Shown here piece after piece: positions 18,184 through 27,480 of a DNA stretch of 64,000 nucleotides. A model generated the notes under the pieces. That model was not told where the DNA came from. It was given only the letters and a program-made list of their open reading frames with translations, and did not search any database. Source of the stretch: JAIBJN01 sp963748205 (GTDB lineage: Bacteria; Actinomycetota; Thermoleophilia; Gaiellales; Gaiellaceae); the NCBI GenBank assembly GCA_963748205.1, contig CAVVIB010000011.1:62001-126000 (forward strand). The letters run 5' to 3'. Both the position numbers and the translations under genes were made by a program. Within the stretch, counting starts at the first letter, position 1. Each line of letters opens with the position of its first letter.

Positions 18184-18737
18184 GTGCGCGCCGCCGTGCT
18201 CGTCGAGGGATGAGCGACCGCCACGCGGTCGAGACCCTCGCCGCCCGCCGCGGGCGGGATCTCGAAGCCGACGGAATCTCGGTGATCCCGATGGACGGCG
18301 CCGGCAACATCCGCAGCGCGCTCGCGCGCTACGGGCCGGAAGGGCTCGGCGTGAGGCTCGCCGGCCTCTACGACGCCGGTGAGGAAGGCTGGATTCGGCG
18401 CGCGCTCGAGAGTGCCGGCCTCGGTTCGGGCCTCGGACGCCCCGAGCTGGAGCGGCTCGGCTTCTTCGTCTGCGTCGAGGACCTCGAGGACGAGCTGATC
18501 CGGGCGCTCGGCGCCCCTGCCGTCGAGGCGGTCGTCGCCGCCCAGGGGGAGCTGCGCTCCTTCCGCACGCTCCAGAAGCAACCCGCGCAGCGCGGCTGGA
18601 CGACCGAGGCACAGCTTCGGCGCTTCCTCGGCACGCACAGCGGGCGCAAGGCCCAGTACGCGCGGGCGCTCGTCGAGGCGCTCGACCTCGAGCGGGTACC
18701 CACGCCGCTCGACCGCGTGCTCGCCCACGTCAGATAG
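18184..18737 (+). CDS. Stand-alone TOPRIM (OLD-type) domain protein, one frameshift
   Basis: About 184 residues. Reading from GTG 18184 gives VRAAVLVEG, then a missing base near 18209 moves the frame to SDRHAVETLAARRG. Together these make the TOPRIM LVEGxSD motif with its catalytic Glu. Downstream, SVIPMDGAGNIRSAL and VRLAGLYDAGEEGWIRRALE supply the metal-binding Asp positions. The C-terminal helical part contains FFVCVEDLEDELIRALG. It resembles the C-terminal TOPRIM half of OLD-family nucleases without the ATPase half. A stop in the GTG frame would otherwise leave only an ATG 18210 product lacking the Glu. Confidence 0.75.
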
Positions 18738-18763
18738 GTAGGCGCCGCCCGGAAGATGGGTAG
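18737..18763. repeat. Direct repeat GGTAG, 22-bp period, upstream of the methyltransferase
   Basis: GGTAG at 18737-18741 and 18759-18763 sits in extended copies (GATAGGTAGGCGCCGCCC and GATGGGTAGCCGCCCC). The 22-bp period equals that of the TAGGACC pair at 4789-4817. It lies 78-104 bp upstream of the methyltransferase ATG and is a possible tandem binding site. Confidence 0.35.
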
Positions 18764-18840
18764 CCGCCCCGATGCGGGACGGACGGGGCGCGCCGTAGCG
18801 TCGTCGGTGTCACTTCCACCCCCCTTTCAAGGAGACACCG

Positions 18841-19668
18841 ATGACGCACATGATCGAAGAGACCAAGACCGACTTCGAGGCGATCAAACAGCGCCAGCAG
18901 CAGGCCTGGTCGAGCGGCGACTTCCACGTCGTGGCCGCCCGGATCGTGCCGACCGCCGAGCACCTCGTCGACACGGCCGACCTGCACGCCGGCTGGCGCG
19001 TGCTCGACGTCGCCACCGGCAGCGGCAACGCCGCCATCGCGGCGGCGCGGCTCGGCTGCGAGGTGGTCGGGGTCGACTACATCCCCGCGCTCCTCGAGCG
19101 CGGCCGCGAGCGCGCAGCGGTCGAGGGCCTCGAGGTGGAGTTCCTCGAGGGCGACGCCGAGGCTCTGCCCTTCCCCGACGCGTCCTTCGACGCAGTCACG
19201 TCGATCTTCGGCTCGATGTTCGCGCCGAACCACGCCCAGGCCGCCGCCGAGCTTCTTCGCGTCTGCCGGCCCGGCGGCAGGATCGCCCTCGGCGCCTGGA
19301 CGCCCGAGGGCTTCATCGGCGACCTCTTCCGCACGACCGCCGCGCACGTTCCGCCCCCGGCGGGCGTGCCGTCTCCGATGCTCTGGGGCACCGAGTCCTA
19401 TCTCCGCGAGCTCTTCGGCGAGGAGATCTGCTCGCTCGAGGTCGAGGAGCAGACCTTCACCTGGCGCTTCGCCTCCCCGGAGGACTTCGTCGCCTTCTTC
19501 CGTGAGTGGTACGGGCCGACCTTCAAGGCCTTCGCGGCCCTCGAAGGCGACGCCCGCGACGCGCTCGAAGCCGACCTCGTCGCCCTTGCGCGCCGGTACG
19601 ACCGGCTCGGCGACGGCGCCACTGCCATTCCCGCGACCTACACCGAGGCGGTCGCGACGCGGCGCTGA
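18841..19668 (+). CDS. Class I SAM-dependent methyltransferase
   Basis: 275 residues. The Rossmann SAM site is VLDVATGSGNAAIAAARLG (motif I). Motif II has EVVGVDYIPALLERGRERA, then EFLEGDAEALPFPDASFDAV and LLRVCRPGGRIALGAWTPEG. This is the UbiE/Methyltransf_11-type core. The C-terminal region (FVAFFREWYGPTFKAFAAL) is longer than in minimal members and probably forms the acceptor pocket. A clear AAGGAG lies just before ATG 18841. The acceptor is unknown. Confidence 0.88.
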   Translation: MTHMIEETKTDFEAIKQRQQQAWSSGDFHVVAARIVPTAEHLVDTADLHAGWRVLDVATGSGNAAIAAARLGCEVVGVDYIPALLERGRERAAVEGLEVEFLEGDAEALPFPDASFDAVTSIFGSMFAPNHAQAAAELLRVCRPGGRIALGAWTPEGFIGDLFRTTAAHVPPPAGVPSPMLWGTESYLRELFGEEICSLEVEEQTFTWRFASPEDFVAFFREWYGPTFKAFAALEGDARDALEADLVALARRYDRLGDGATAIPATYTEAVATRR

Positions 19669-19903
19669 GCCGCCTGCACGCCGCCCGAGACTCGAAAGGA
19701 ACACTCGCCGTGATCACACAGCACATGCTCGCGCAGCGGGTCGAGCGCCACGAGGCGCTTCGCCCGGCCAGGGAGATCGCTCTTGCGCTCCCGCGCGATC
19801 GCGCGCTGCGAGAGGCTCTACACGACGCCTGTCGCAGCTCCGGAAGGGCCGGCTATCCGACGGCCCGCCCGGACCGGCAGGGTCTGGGCCTGGGCACGCG
19901 CGC

Positions 19904-22474
19904 TCACCACTTGAGCTGGAGCTCGGCGGCGCGGCGGGCTGCGTCCCGCCGCGTCGCCGCACCCAGCTTCCGGAGCACGGCCGCGACGTGGTGCTCCGCG
20001 GTGCGGGGCGACACGACCAGCCGCTCGGCGATCTCCGCGTTCGTGAGCCCCTCGGCCAGGAGCGCCGCCACCTCGAGCTGACGTGCGGTGAGCCCGGCGG
20101 GGTTCGCGAGCGTCGCCTCACGCGGCCCTGCGGGGACGCGCGCACCGAGGTCACGAAGGCGGACGGTCACCTGCCTCGTCAGCGGCTCGGCGCCGAGCCC
20201 GCGGGCGATCTCGAGCGCCTCGCCGAGAAGCTCCTCGTCGTCGAGCCGGGAAAGCATCAGCGCACGGTCGTAGGTCCACCCCACCTCGCCGAACGCGTCC
20301 GCGGCGCCGAGCCAGTCCCGGCGGACCATGGCGGCGTGCGGCGGCGCCATCCGCTCGTCGTGTTCGCCGTCGATGCCCGCCAACGCGGCCCACGCCACGG
20401 CGCGCAGGCCTGCCCAGCCGACCTGGCCCGGGCGCTCCCGGATCGACTCGAGCGTCCGTGTGAGCCGCTCCACCGGCATCGGAGCACCGCTCGTCAAGGC
20501 TCGCTCCGTCTCGAGCTCGAGGACGGGCGCGACCCGCTGCAGCTCGCGGGTGCGGTCGGCCTGGACAGCGAGCTCGGCGAGGCGCTCGGCCGCGTCCGGG
20601 TCGCCGCGGCGAACGGCGAGCTCGGCCAGCACCGTATTGGCGAGGATCTGCGAGACGTTCGCGTCGCTCTCGATCTCCGCGAGGGTCATGCGCTCGGCCT
20701 CGTCCCAGTCGCCGGCACGTAGACGGAGCCACGCGATCGTCAGCACCGCGTAGGGCGCCAGCGTGTAGACCTCGTGCTCGTTGGCGTAGGCGAGGCCCTG
20801 CTCGGCGTAGCGGAGCGACGCAGCCGGCTCGACCCACGCGAGCAGGGCGTAGCTGAGATTCAGGAGCGCCCGCGTTGCCTCGTGGCGCTCGCCGGCGGCG
20901 TCCGCTGCAGCATGGGCCTCGAGGAGCGCCTCCGCCGACCCGCTGTCCACGTCGATCCGAACGCTGCCGATGTTGACGAGGGCGTGCGCGCAGGTGGTCT
21001 CGTCGCCGAGCCGGCCCGCGAGCTCGAGCGCACGCTCGCCCAGCTCACGAGCAGGCTCGAAGTCCTCCGTGAGCATCGTGAGCTGAGACAGCGCGCTGTA
21101 TGCCTGGGCCAGCTCGACCGACTCTCCGAGCGGCTCCAGGATCGCGATCGCCTGGCGCGCCGTGGCCCGGGCGGCGTCGCCGTTGCCCGTGTACCAGTGG
21201 AATCGCGCGAGCGCCCGCAGGCACCGGCCGATCGCCGCCTGGTCACCGAGCTCCTCGAAGAGCGTGATCGCACGGTCCATCGCGTCGAAGCCTTCGTCGA
21301 GGCGGCCGACGGCGTAGGCAGCCATCGCCAGCTCCTCCAGCACGGCGGCCTGCTCCGCCGGCTCCAGGCGGTCGACGAAGTGCGAGGCGCGACGGTAGTG
21401 GGAGTAGGCCTCGCGGTTCGAGCTCACGTCGGCGGCGCGGCGCGCCGCCACCAGCGCGTGCTCGGCGACGACGTTCTCGGCGCCGGCGGCCTCCGCGTGG
21501 TGGACGATGTCGGCCGGATCGGCGCCCGCCGCCAGCAGCGCCTCGAGGATGCCCGCATGCAGCCGCCGGCGCCCGGCGATCGGGACGCTCGCCCTGATCG
21601 CGTGGCGCGCCAGCTCGTGCCGGAAGCGGACGTGGCCGGGATGCACCTCGAGGAGCTGGCGCCGCTCCGGCTCTTCCGCGGCCTCGGGCCACTCGGGCAT
21701 GACCGCGTCGAGGACGGAGGTCGGGACGCGGCTCGGCACGACGGACACGAGCTCGACGAGCCGCCGCGCGTCGGGCTCGAGGCGAGAGGCGCGGGCGAGG
21801 AGAGCCGTGGCCACAGAAGGCGGGAGATCGGCGGTCGAGCGGGCGGCAATGAGCTCGGTGACGTAGAACGGGTTGCCGGCCGTGGCCGCGTACACCTCGC
21901 CGCCGCCCTCCCCTGCGAGGGACGCCACGGCGCCTTCCGAAAGCGGCGCCAGGTCGAGGAACACCGAGTCGTCGGCCTGAACCGCTCCGACGGTCGCGTG
22001 CAGCGGGTGGCCCGGCGACGCCTCGCCCGCGCGGAATGTGAGCACCAGCAGGGCCGGCAGCGACCTGATCCGTCGCCCGACCACGGTGATCGCGTCGAGC
22101 GTCGCGTCGTCCGCCCAGTGCACGTCCTCGAAGACGAGCACGGTCGGTTGCGGCGGGCAGACGAGGTCGCGGACGAGAAGCTCCTGGATCTCGTGCGGCG
22201 CAGCGCCTGACGCGAGCGCATCCTCCAGCCCTCGCGAGACGTTCCCTGCCAGGTCACGGACGGCCCCGAGCGGGCGCGGAATGCTCAGGTCGTCGCACGT
22301 CCCGACCAGGACCCGCGCGTCCGGGCCGAGGTCGCGGAGAAACCGGGTGACCAGCGAGGTCTTGCCGATGCCAGGCTCACCGGTGACGAAGACCACGCGG
22401 CCGTTGCCGCCGGCCGCGGCCTCACGCGCCTCTGTCAGCGCGGCCAGCGCGCTCTCGCGCTCGAGGAGCTCCAC
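19904..22474 (-). CDS. Large LuxR-family regulator with AAA-type ATPase domain
   Basis: 856 residues. The N-terminal ATPase has Walker A FVTGEPGIGKTSLVTRFL and Walker B VLVFEDVHWADD. About 450 residues of TPR-like Ala/Leu-rich helices follow, then a C-terminal LuxR helix-turn-helix (LTARQLEVAALLAEGLTNAE, ERLVVSPRTAEHHVAAVL). This is the MalT/LAL-type STAND regulator architecture, which binds ATP and an inducer and then activates transcription. The frame is uninterrupted over 2.5 kb, in contrast to the kinase region. It is divergent from the MmcQ/YjbR gene, so that gene or the following LLM enzyme may be a target. Confidence 0.93.
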   Translation of the reverse strand: MELLERESALAALTEAREAAAGGNGRVVFVTGEPGIGKTSLVTRFLRDLGPDARVLVGTCDDLSIPRPLGAVRDLAGNVSRGLEDALASGAAPHEIQELLVRDLVCPPQPTVLVFEDVHWADDATLDAITVVGRRIRSLPALLVLTFRAGEASPGHPLHATVGAVQADDSVFLDLAPLSEGAVASLAGEGGGEVYAATAGNPFYVTELIAARSTADLPPSVATALLARASRLEPDARRLVELVSVVPSRVPTSVLDAVMPEWPEAAEEPERRQLLEVHPGHVRFRHELARHAIRASVPIAGRRRLHAGILEALLAAGADPADIVHHAEAAGAENVVAEHALVAARRAADVSSNREAYSHYRRASHFVDRLEPAEQAAVLEELAMAAYAVGRLDEGFDAMDRAITLFEELGDQAAIGRCLRALARFHWYTGNGDAARATARQAIAILEPLGESVELAQAYSALSQLTMLTEDFEPARELGERALELAGRLGDETTCAHALVNIGSVRIDVDSGSAEALLEAHAAADAAGERHEATRALLNLSYALLAWVEPAASLRYAEQGLAYANEHEVYTLAPYAVLTIAWLRLRAGDWDEAERMTLAEIESDANVSQILANTVLAELAVRRGDPDAAERLAELAVQADRTRELQRVAPVLELETERALTSGAPMPVERLTRTLESIRERPGQVGWAGLRAVAWAALAGIDGEHDERMAPPHAAMVRRDWLGAADAFGEVGWTYDRALMLSRLDDEELLGEALEIARGLGAEPLTRQVTVRLRDLGARVPAGPREATLANPAGLTARQLEVAALLAEGLTNAEIAERLVVSPRTAEHHVAAVLRKLGAATRRDAARRAAELQLKW

Positions 22475-22549
22475 GGGTCAACGATAGAACGTGCCCGCAG
22501 GCCCGTCAGCCCATGGCCTCGGCCGGTCGCCTGCAGGCAGAGTTCCCGT

Positions 22550-22960
22550 ATGGCGACGATGCAGGACCTCGACGAGATCGCGCTGTCCCTCCCGCAGACG
22601 ACGAAGGAGGTCTCGGACGACGGGCGGCCGTCGTACCTCGTCCACGGCAAGTTCTTCTGCTTCCATCGGAGTCGCCGCCGCGACGCCGTGGATCCGCACA
22701 CCGGCGAGCGCCTCGACGACGTCCTGGTGTTCCGCGTCGAGGACCTCGGCGTGAAGGAGCTCATGCTCGCCGACGACCGCGGCGTGTTCTTCACGACCCC
22801 GCACTTCGACGGCTATGCGGCCGTTCTCATGCGTATTCCCGACCTCGGTCGGATCGAGCGCCAGGAGCTCCGGGACCTCGTCGTCGAGGCGTGGCTCACG
22901 AGGGCGCAGAAGCGCGTCGCGAAGGCGTGGCTCGCGGAGCACGGGGCGCCCGATGGTTGA
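22550..22960 (+). CDS. MmcQ/YjbR family protein
   Basis: 136 residues: IALSLPQTTKEVSDDGRPSY, HGKFFCFHRSRRRDAVDPHT, VKELMLADDRGVFFTTPHFD and LVVEAWLTRAQKRVAKAWLA are the conserved blocks of the MmcQ/YjbR (CyaY-like fold) family. These proteins are often labelled DNA-binding, but evidence is thin. The next gene, an LLM oxidoreductase, starts eight bases after its stop, so the pair is probably cotranscribed. Confidence 0.88.
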   Translation: MATMQDLDEIALSLPQTTKEVSDDGRPSYLVHGKFFCFHRSRRRDAVDPHTGERLDDVLVFRVEDLGVKELMLADDRGVFFTTPHFDGYAAVLMRIPDLGRIERQELRDLVVEAWLTRAQKRVAKAWLAEHGAPDG

Positions 22961-22968
22961 ATGCCGGC

Positions 22969-23838
22969 GTGCGCATCTCGCTGATGATCGAGGGCCAGGA
23001 GGGCGTCGAGTGGGAGCAGTGGCTCGCGCTCGCCCTCGCGGCTGAGGCGGCAGGGCTCGAAGGGCTCTTCCGCTCGGACCACTACCGCTCGATCGTGCGG
23101 GGCGAGCCGGCGGGCGCACTCGACGCCTGGGCGACGCTCGCTGCGCTCGCGGCCCGGACGGAGCGGCTGCGCCTCGGCACGCTGGTCTCCCCGGTGACGT
23201 TCCGCCCCGCATCGGTGCTCGCGAAGTCGGTCGTCACGGTCGACCGGATCTCAGGCGGACGCGCCGAGCTGGGGATCGGGGCAGGCTGGTTCGAGGACGA
23301 GCACGACACGTACGGCTTTCCGTTCCCGCCCATGCGGGAGCGGCTGGACGAGCTCGACCGCCAGCTCGAGGAGATCAACCGCCAGTGGACGGAGGCGGAC
23401 GACGTCGAGCCGAAGCCCGTGCAGGAGCCGCGGCCGCGAGTCATCGTCGGCGGCCGCGCGAAGCCGCGGACCGTCCGTGCGGCCGTGCGCCACGCCGACG
23501 AGTACAACACGGTCTTCCCCACGCTCGAGGAGGCGCGCGAGCGGCGGCAGACCGTTGCCGAGGCCGCGGAGGCCGCGGGACGCTCCCCGCTGACGTTCTC
23601 GATGATGATCTCGTGCGTGGTCGGCAGCGACGAGGGCGAGGCACGCGACCGCCGTGACCGCTTCCGCGAGGTCACGGGCGGCGAGGAACCGCTGCTCTTC
23701 GGCACCGTCGAGCAGGTGGCGGAGAGCCTGCGGGCGTACGAGGCGGCAGGCGTCGAGCGGGCGATGCTTCAGCACATCGTCCACGAGGACGTCGACATGG
23801 TCGGCGCCCTCGGTGAAGTGGCCGCGGCGCTCAGCTAG
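22969..23838 (+). CDS. LLM class F420-dependent oxidoreductase
   Basis: 289 residues from GTG 22969. A luciferase-like TIM barrel: VRISLMIEGQEGVEWEQWL, GLEGLFRSDHYRSIVRGEP, LRLGTLVSPVTFRPASVLAK, ISGGRAELGIGAGWFEDEH and VIVGGRAKPRTVRAAVRHAD. The pattern RLGTLVSPVTFRxP and the GAGW motif are typical of F420-binding actinobacterial members. It probably carries out hydride transfer with reduced F420 on an unknown substrate. It is cotranscribed with the MmcQ/YjbR gene. Confidence 0.88.
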   Translation: MRISLMIEGQEGVEWEQWLALALAAEAAGLEGLFRSDHYRSIVRGEPAGALDAWATLAALAARTERLRLGTLVSPVTFRPASVLAKSVVTVDRISGGRAELGIGAGWFEDEHDTYGFPFPPMRERLDELDRQLEEINRQWTEADDVEPKPVQEPRPRVIVGGRAKPRTVRAAVRHADEYNTVFPTLEEARERRQTVAEAAEAAGRSPLTFSMMISCVVGSDEGEARDRRDRFREVTGGEEPLLFGTVEQVAESLRAYEAAGVERAMLQHIVHEDVDMVGALGEVAAALS

Positions 23839-23872
23839 CCGGGCATGTAGCCGAAGAGCCTGAGCGCCACGC

Positions 23873-25034
23873 CTATACGGCTTTCGTGTACCGGTGGCAG
23901 GGGACGGTAACCGGCCCGCGCTCGGTGGCGGCGGCATAGTCGAACGGCCCCTCGTCGTCCCATCCGGCGCGCTCGTAGAACGCCCTCGCCCTCGCGTTCC
24001 CTGCGACGACCGCCAGCCAGGCCTTGTCGTGCCCGTTCGCCTTCACCTGGCGCTCGGCCTCGGCGATGAGCGCCTTCGCCACGCCGGATCCCCTGTGCGC
24101 GGACGAGACGTAGACCTGCTCGACCTCGTCGTCCACGACCATGATGAACCCCGCGACATCCCCGTCGACCGTGGCGACCGTCGTGTCGTGGGCGCGGGAC
24201 GCTGCGCGCGTCCGGAACGACTCGTCGGTTCGTATCTCCACCAGCTCCTGCGGCACGAGGCCCTCGTGACCGTCGCGCCACCCGAGCCGCCAGATCTCGG
24301 CGACGTCGTCCGCGTCCCCGCGGGCGGCGCTGCGGAGCTCGACGACGGCGCGGCCCGAGAGAAGTCGCGTGCTCGTCCGGCCGTCCGGCTGGTGTGCGGC
24401 GAGGAGCGCGACAAGGTCGCCCGCGGCCGCCTCGACGTCCTGCGCCGCAGTGTCGTGCTGGCCCTCCACGACGATCAGCGCCTCCGTCGTGGACGCGCTC
24501 GTCGCGCTCTGCGCGCTCTGGCGCCAGCACCAGCGGCGGGCGCAGACGACGTCCTCCTCGTCGACGAAGACGACCTCGCCCGGGTCCGGATGGGTGACCT
24601 CGGTCGAGCCGAGGTCGGTGAACGGCCTCCTCGCCGCGCGCGAAGCGCACCGTGATCGAGCCCGCGACGCCGGCCCGGTCGAAGACCGCGACCGGCATGG
24701 CGTAGCGGATGGAAACGAGGTTCCCGAGGTCGACGAGCGTGCTGATCGACGGGATGTCGCCGTGCTTGTCGAGCCGGCGCAGGAGCGCCTCGGCCGCGTT
24801 GCGGTACTGGGTCGGCTTCGCCCCGAACGCGGTGAAGGCACGGCGCCAGGCGACGATCGAGGGCAGGTCGGCGAGCGGGGTCGCGCTCAGGCGCTCGGAG
24901 GCGGCCCGCTGCTCGGCGCGGTACTCCTCGAGCAGCGCAGGGGAGCTCGGACCGTTGGCGAGCCCCGTCGCATGGACGAGGCCCGCCCGGATCCCCGGAT
25001 AGCGCTCGGCGACGTCGCTGTCGTACGCGAACAC
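23873..25034 (-). CDS. B3/B4 domain-GNAT acetyltransferase fusion, one frameshift
   Basis: About 387 residues from ATG 25034. Residues 1-225 match the B3/B4 domain found in phenylalanyl-tRNA synthetase beta chains and in free-standing editing-like proteins: GIRAGLVHATGLANG, RNAAEALLRRLDKHGDIPSI and VDLGNLVSIRYAMPVAVFD. One inserted G near 24637 shifts the frame; it resumes with FTDLGSTEVTHPDPGEVVFV. Residues 230-387 are a GNAT acetyltransferase (EQVYVSSAHRGSGVAKALIA, NARARAFYERAGW). The join (RLLSGRAVVELRSAARGD) is in frame, so this appears a genuine fusion, though a hidden indel could conceal two genes. Confidence 0.75.
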
Positions 25035-25052
25035 GCGCGAGACGCTACCTGG

Positions 25053-27368
25053 CTATCTCCTCACGGTGAACGACTGCGTCAGCTCGGCCTTGGAACTGTT
25101 CCCGACGTAGACGTCGATCTGCCCCGGCTCGACGACGAACTTGCCGCGGTTGTCGTAGAAGCCGAAGTCGCTGCGGTCGAGCGTGAAGCTCACGTCCGTC
25201 GACTGGCCCTCCGCGAGCGTCACGCGCTCGAAGCCGCGCAGCCTTCGCACCGGCTGCGAGATGCTCGCCACCGGGTCGTTGATGTAGAGCTGGACGACCT
25301 CGTCGCCCGGGATCGCGCCCGTGTTCGCGACGGTCACGGTCACCCTCACGCTCCCCTTCGAGGAGACGCTCGACGCGCTCAGGCGCAGGTTGGTGATCGA
25401 GAAGGTCGTGTAGCTGAGCCCGTGCCCGAACACGAACTGCGGGTCGCAGCTCGGGATGTCGCGGTGGCGCGAGTTCCACTTCACGTCCGGGTTGCACGGC
25501 CGGCCGGTGCGCTCGTGGTTGTAGTAGATCGGCGTCTGGCCGAGCCGGCGCGGGAACGTCACGGGCAGCTTCCCGCCCGGGTTGACCTTGCCGAAGACGA
25601 CGTCCGCCACGGCGGGGCCGGCCTGGACGCCCGGGAACCACGCCTGCAGGATCGCGGGCGCGTCCCCGACGATGTTCTCGAGCGCGAGCGGGCGCCCGCT
25701 GAAGAGCACGACGGCGAACGGCGTTCCCGTCGCCTTGATCGCTGCGATCAGCTCCTCCTGGCGACCCGGCAGGTCGAGCGTGCTGCGCGAGTTGGCCTCG
25801 CCGCTCATCTCGCGCGTCTCGCCGAGGGCGAGGATCACCTGGTCGGCCGCCTCGGCGACCGCAACGGCTTCGGCGAAGCCCGCGTCGGTCCCACACCCCT
25901 CGGGATCGACGTGCGGCGCCTCCGTGTTCGAGAGCGTGCAGCCCTGCGCGAAGGTCGTCACGCCGGTGTTCTGCTCGTCGACGCCGTCGAGCACGGTCAC
26001 GACGTCGGCGTCGCGCCCGGCGCCCCACCACGGGCCGAGCATGTCGTGCTGGTTGTCGGCAAGCGGGCCGATGACCGCGGTGTCCAGCGCGGCGTCGAAC
26101 GGCAGCACGCCGCCCTCGTTCTGGAGCAGGACCATCGACCGGCTCGCGGCGTTCCGCGCCGCCGCCACCGCGTCGGGCTTGAGCATCTGCGCCTCGGCCT
26201 CGGCCGGCAGGAACGGTGAGTACGGGTTCTCGAAGAGCCCGGCGCGGAACTTGATCCGCAGGATCCTGCGCACGGCGTCGTCGATGCGCTTCATGCTGAT
26301 CCGCCGCTCGCGGAGCAGCTGCTCGCCGTGGTCGCGGATGAGCGTGCTCGTCATCTCCGAGTCGACGCCCGAGTTGAGGGCGAGGGCGGCCGCCGCAGGG
26401 CCGTCCTCGGCGACGCCGTGCCCGCACTCGCCCGAGTCCGGGTTCTTCGGCGGGCAGGCGCGGAGCTCGGCGACGGCGGTCCAGTCGCTCTCGACGAAGC
26501 CGTCGAAGTCCCACTCGCCCTTGAGGATGTCGTTCATGAGGTAGTCGTTGCCGCAGCCCGGCACGCCGTTGAGGGCGTTGAACGAGCACATCGCCGTGTC
26601 GGCGCCGGCGTCGATCGCCGCCTTGAAGGGCGGCAGGTACATGTTCCAGAGCCGCTGCTCCGACATGTCGGTCGTGTTGTAGTCGCGCCCGGCCTCCGGC
26701 TGGCCGTAGGCGGCGAAGTGCTTCGGGCTGGCGACGAGCTTGTCCCGGGCGCTGTAGTCGCGGCCCTGGATGCCCTTGACCCGCGCCGCCGCGAGCACGG
26801 CGTTCAGGTACGGGTCCTCACCGGCCGCCTCCGCGATCCGGCCCCAGCGGGGCTCGTGGGAGACGTCGATCATGGGCGCGTAGGTCTGCTTGAGCCCGAC
26901 CACCGCCGACTCGCGCGCGCCGAACGACGCGTCGTCGAAGGCGACTGCAGGATCGAAGCTCGCGCCGACGGCAAGCGGGATCGGGAAGACCGTCCGGAAG
27001 CCGTGGATCGTGTCGAAGGCGAAGAGGAGCGGGATCCCGAGCCGAGAGTCGTTGACGGCGATCTCCTGGAGCTCACGGATCCGCGCCGGATCGGTGACGC
27101 TGAGGACCGAGCCGAGGCCCGCCGCCACCTCCTCCTCGGTGACGAGGAAGTCGGGCAGGAGCTGGATCTGCTCCAGCTTCTCCTCGAGCGTCATCTGCGA
27201 GAGCAGGCGGTTCACCCGCGACTCGATGCCCCGGTCCGCCGGGCCTCGCGTGGCCTGGAGCGCCTCCTCGTCGCTCGGCGTCCCGACCTGGACGACGCTT
27301 CCCGCCACGGCAGTACCGAACGCCACGGCCGCAATCGCAGCCGCGACGACGAGCTTCGAGCTCCACAT
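25053..27368 (-). CDS. Secreted glycoside hydrolase family 3 (beta-glucosidase-type)
   Basis: 771 residues from ATG 27368 (RBS AAGGGGG). A signal peptide (KLVVAAAIAAVAFGTAVAG) is followed by the GH3 barrel: GIPLLFAFDTIHGFRTVFPI, EPRWGRIAEAAGEDPYLNAV, KHFAAYGQPEAGRDYNTTD and FVESDWTAVAEL, whose Asp is the nucleophile. The GH3 C-terminal alpha/beta domain (VLLQNEGGVLPFD, GWFPGVQ-like stretch) and a fibronectin-III-like domain (VRVTVTVANTGAIPGDEVVQ) complete the usual BglX-like architecture. It is exported and probably releases glucose or xylose from oligosaccharides. No transporter or regulator for sugars is adjacent. Confidence 0.94.
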   Translation of the reverse strand: MWSSKLVVAAAIAAVAFGTAVAGSVVQVGTPSDEEALQATRGPADRGIESRVNRLLSQMTLEEKLEQIQLLPDFLVTEEEVAAGLGSVLSVTDPARIRELQEIAVNDSRLGIPLLFAFDTIHGFRTVFPIPLAVGASFDPAVAFDDASFGARESAVVGLKQTYAPMIDVSHEPRWGRIAEAAGEDPYLNAVLAAARVKGIQGRDYSARDKLVASPKHFAAYGQPEAGRDYNTTDMSEQRLWNMYLPPFKAAIDAGADTAMCSFNALNGVPGCGNDYLMNDILKGEWDFDGFVESDWTAVAELRACPPKNPDSGECGHGVAEDGPAAAALALNSGVDSEMTSTLIRDHGEQLLRERRISMKRIDDAVRRILRIKFRAGLFENPYSPFLPAEAEAQMLKPDAVAAARNAASRSMVLLQNEGGVLPFDAALDTAVIGPLADNQHDMLGPWWGAGRDADVVTVLDGVDEQNTGVTTFAQGCTLSNTEAPHVDPEGCGTDAGFAEAVAVAEAADQVILALGETREMSGEANSRSTLDLPGRQEELIAAIKATGTPFAVVLFSGRPLALENIVGDAPAILQAWFPGVQAGPAVADVVFGKVNPGGKLPVTFPRRLGQTPIYYNHERTGRPCNPDVKWNSRHRDIPSCDPQFVFGHGLSYTTFSITNLRLSASSVSSKGSVRVTVTVANTGAIPGDEVVQLYINDPVASISQPVRRLRGFERVTLAEGQSTDVSFTLDRSDFGFYDNRGKFVVEPGQIDVYVGNSSKAELTQSFTVRR

Positions 27369-27480
27369 GATGTCCCCCTTCGGTTCGCGCGAACCCTGAC
27401 TGACGCTCGGGCGCGTACCCTTCGCGCTGATACGTGAAACGTCCCTCCTCCGCGCTCTCACCCTGACCTAGCGGCTCCTT

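Noticed and set aside
19710..20081. A plus-strand GTG frame with AAAGGA upstream, starting VITQHMLAQRVERHEALRP
   Set aside because: The first 45 codons look helical and could be a small protein, but the only in-frame stop lies 178 bases inside the LuxR regulator gene on the other strand. Not enough to call; it may be a remnant filling the 235-bp gap after the methyltransferase.
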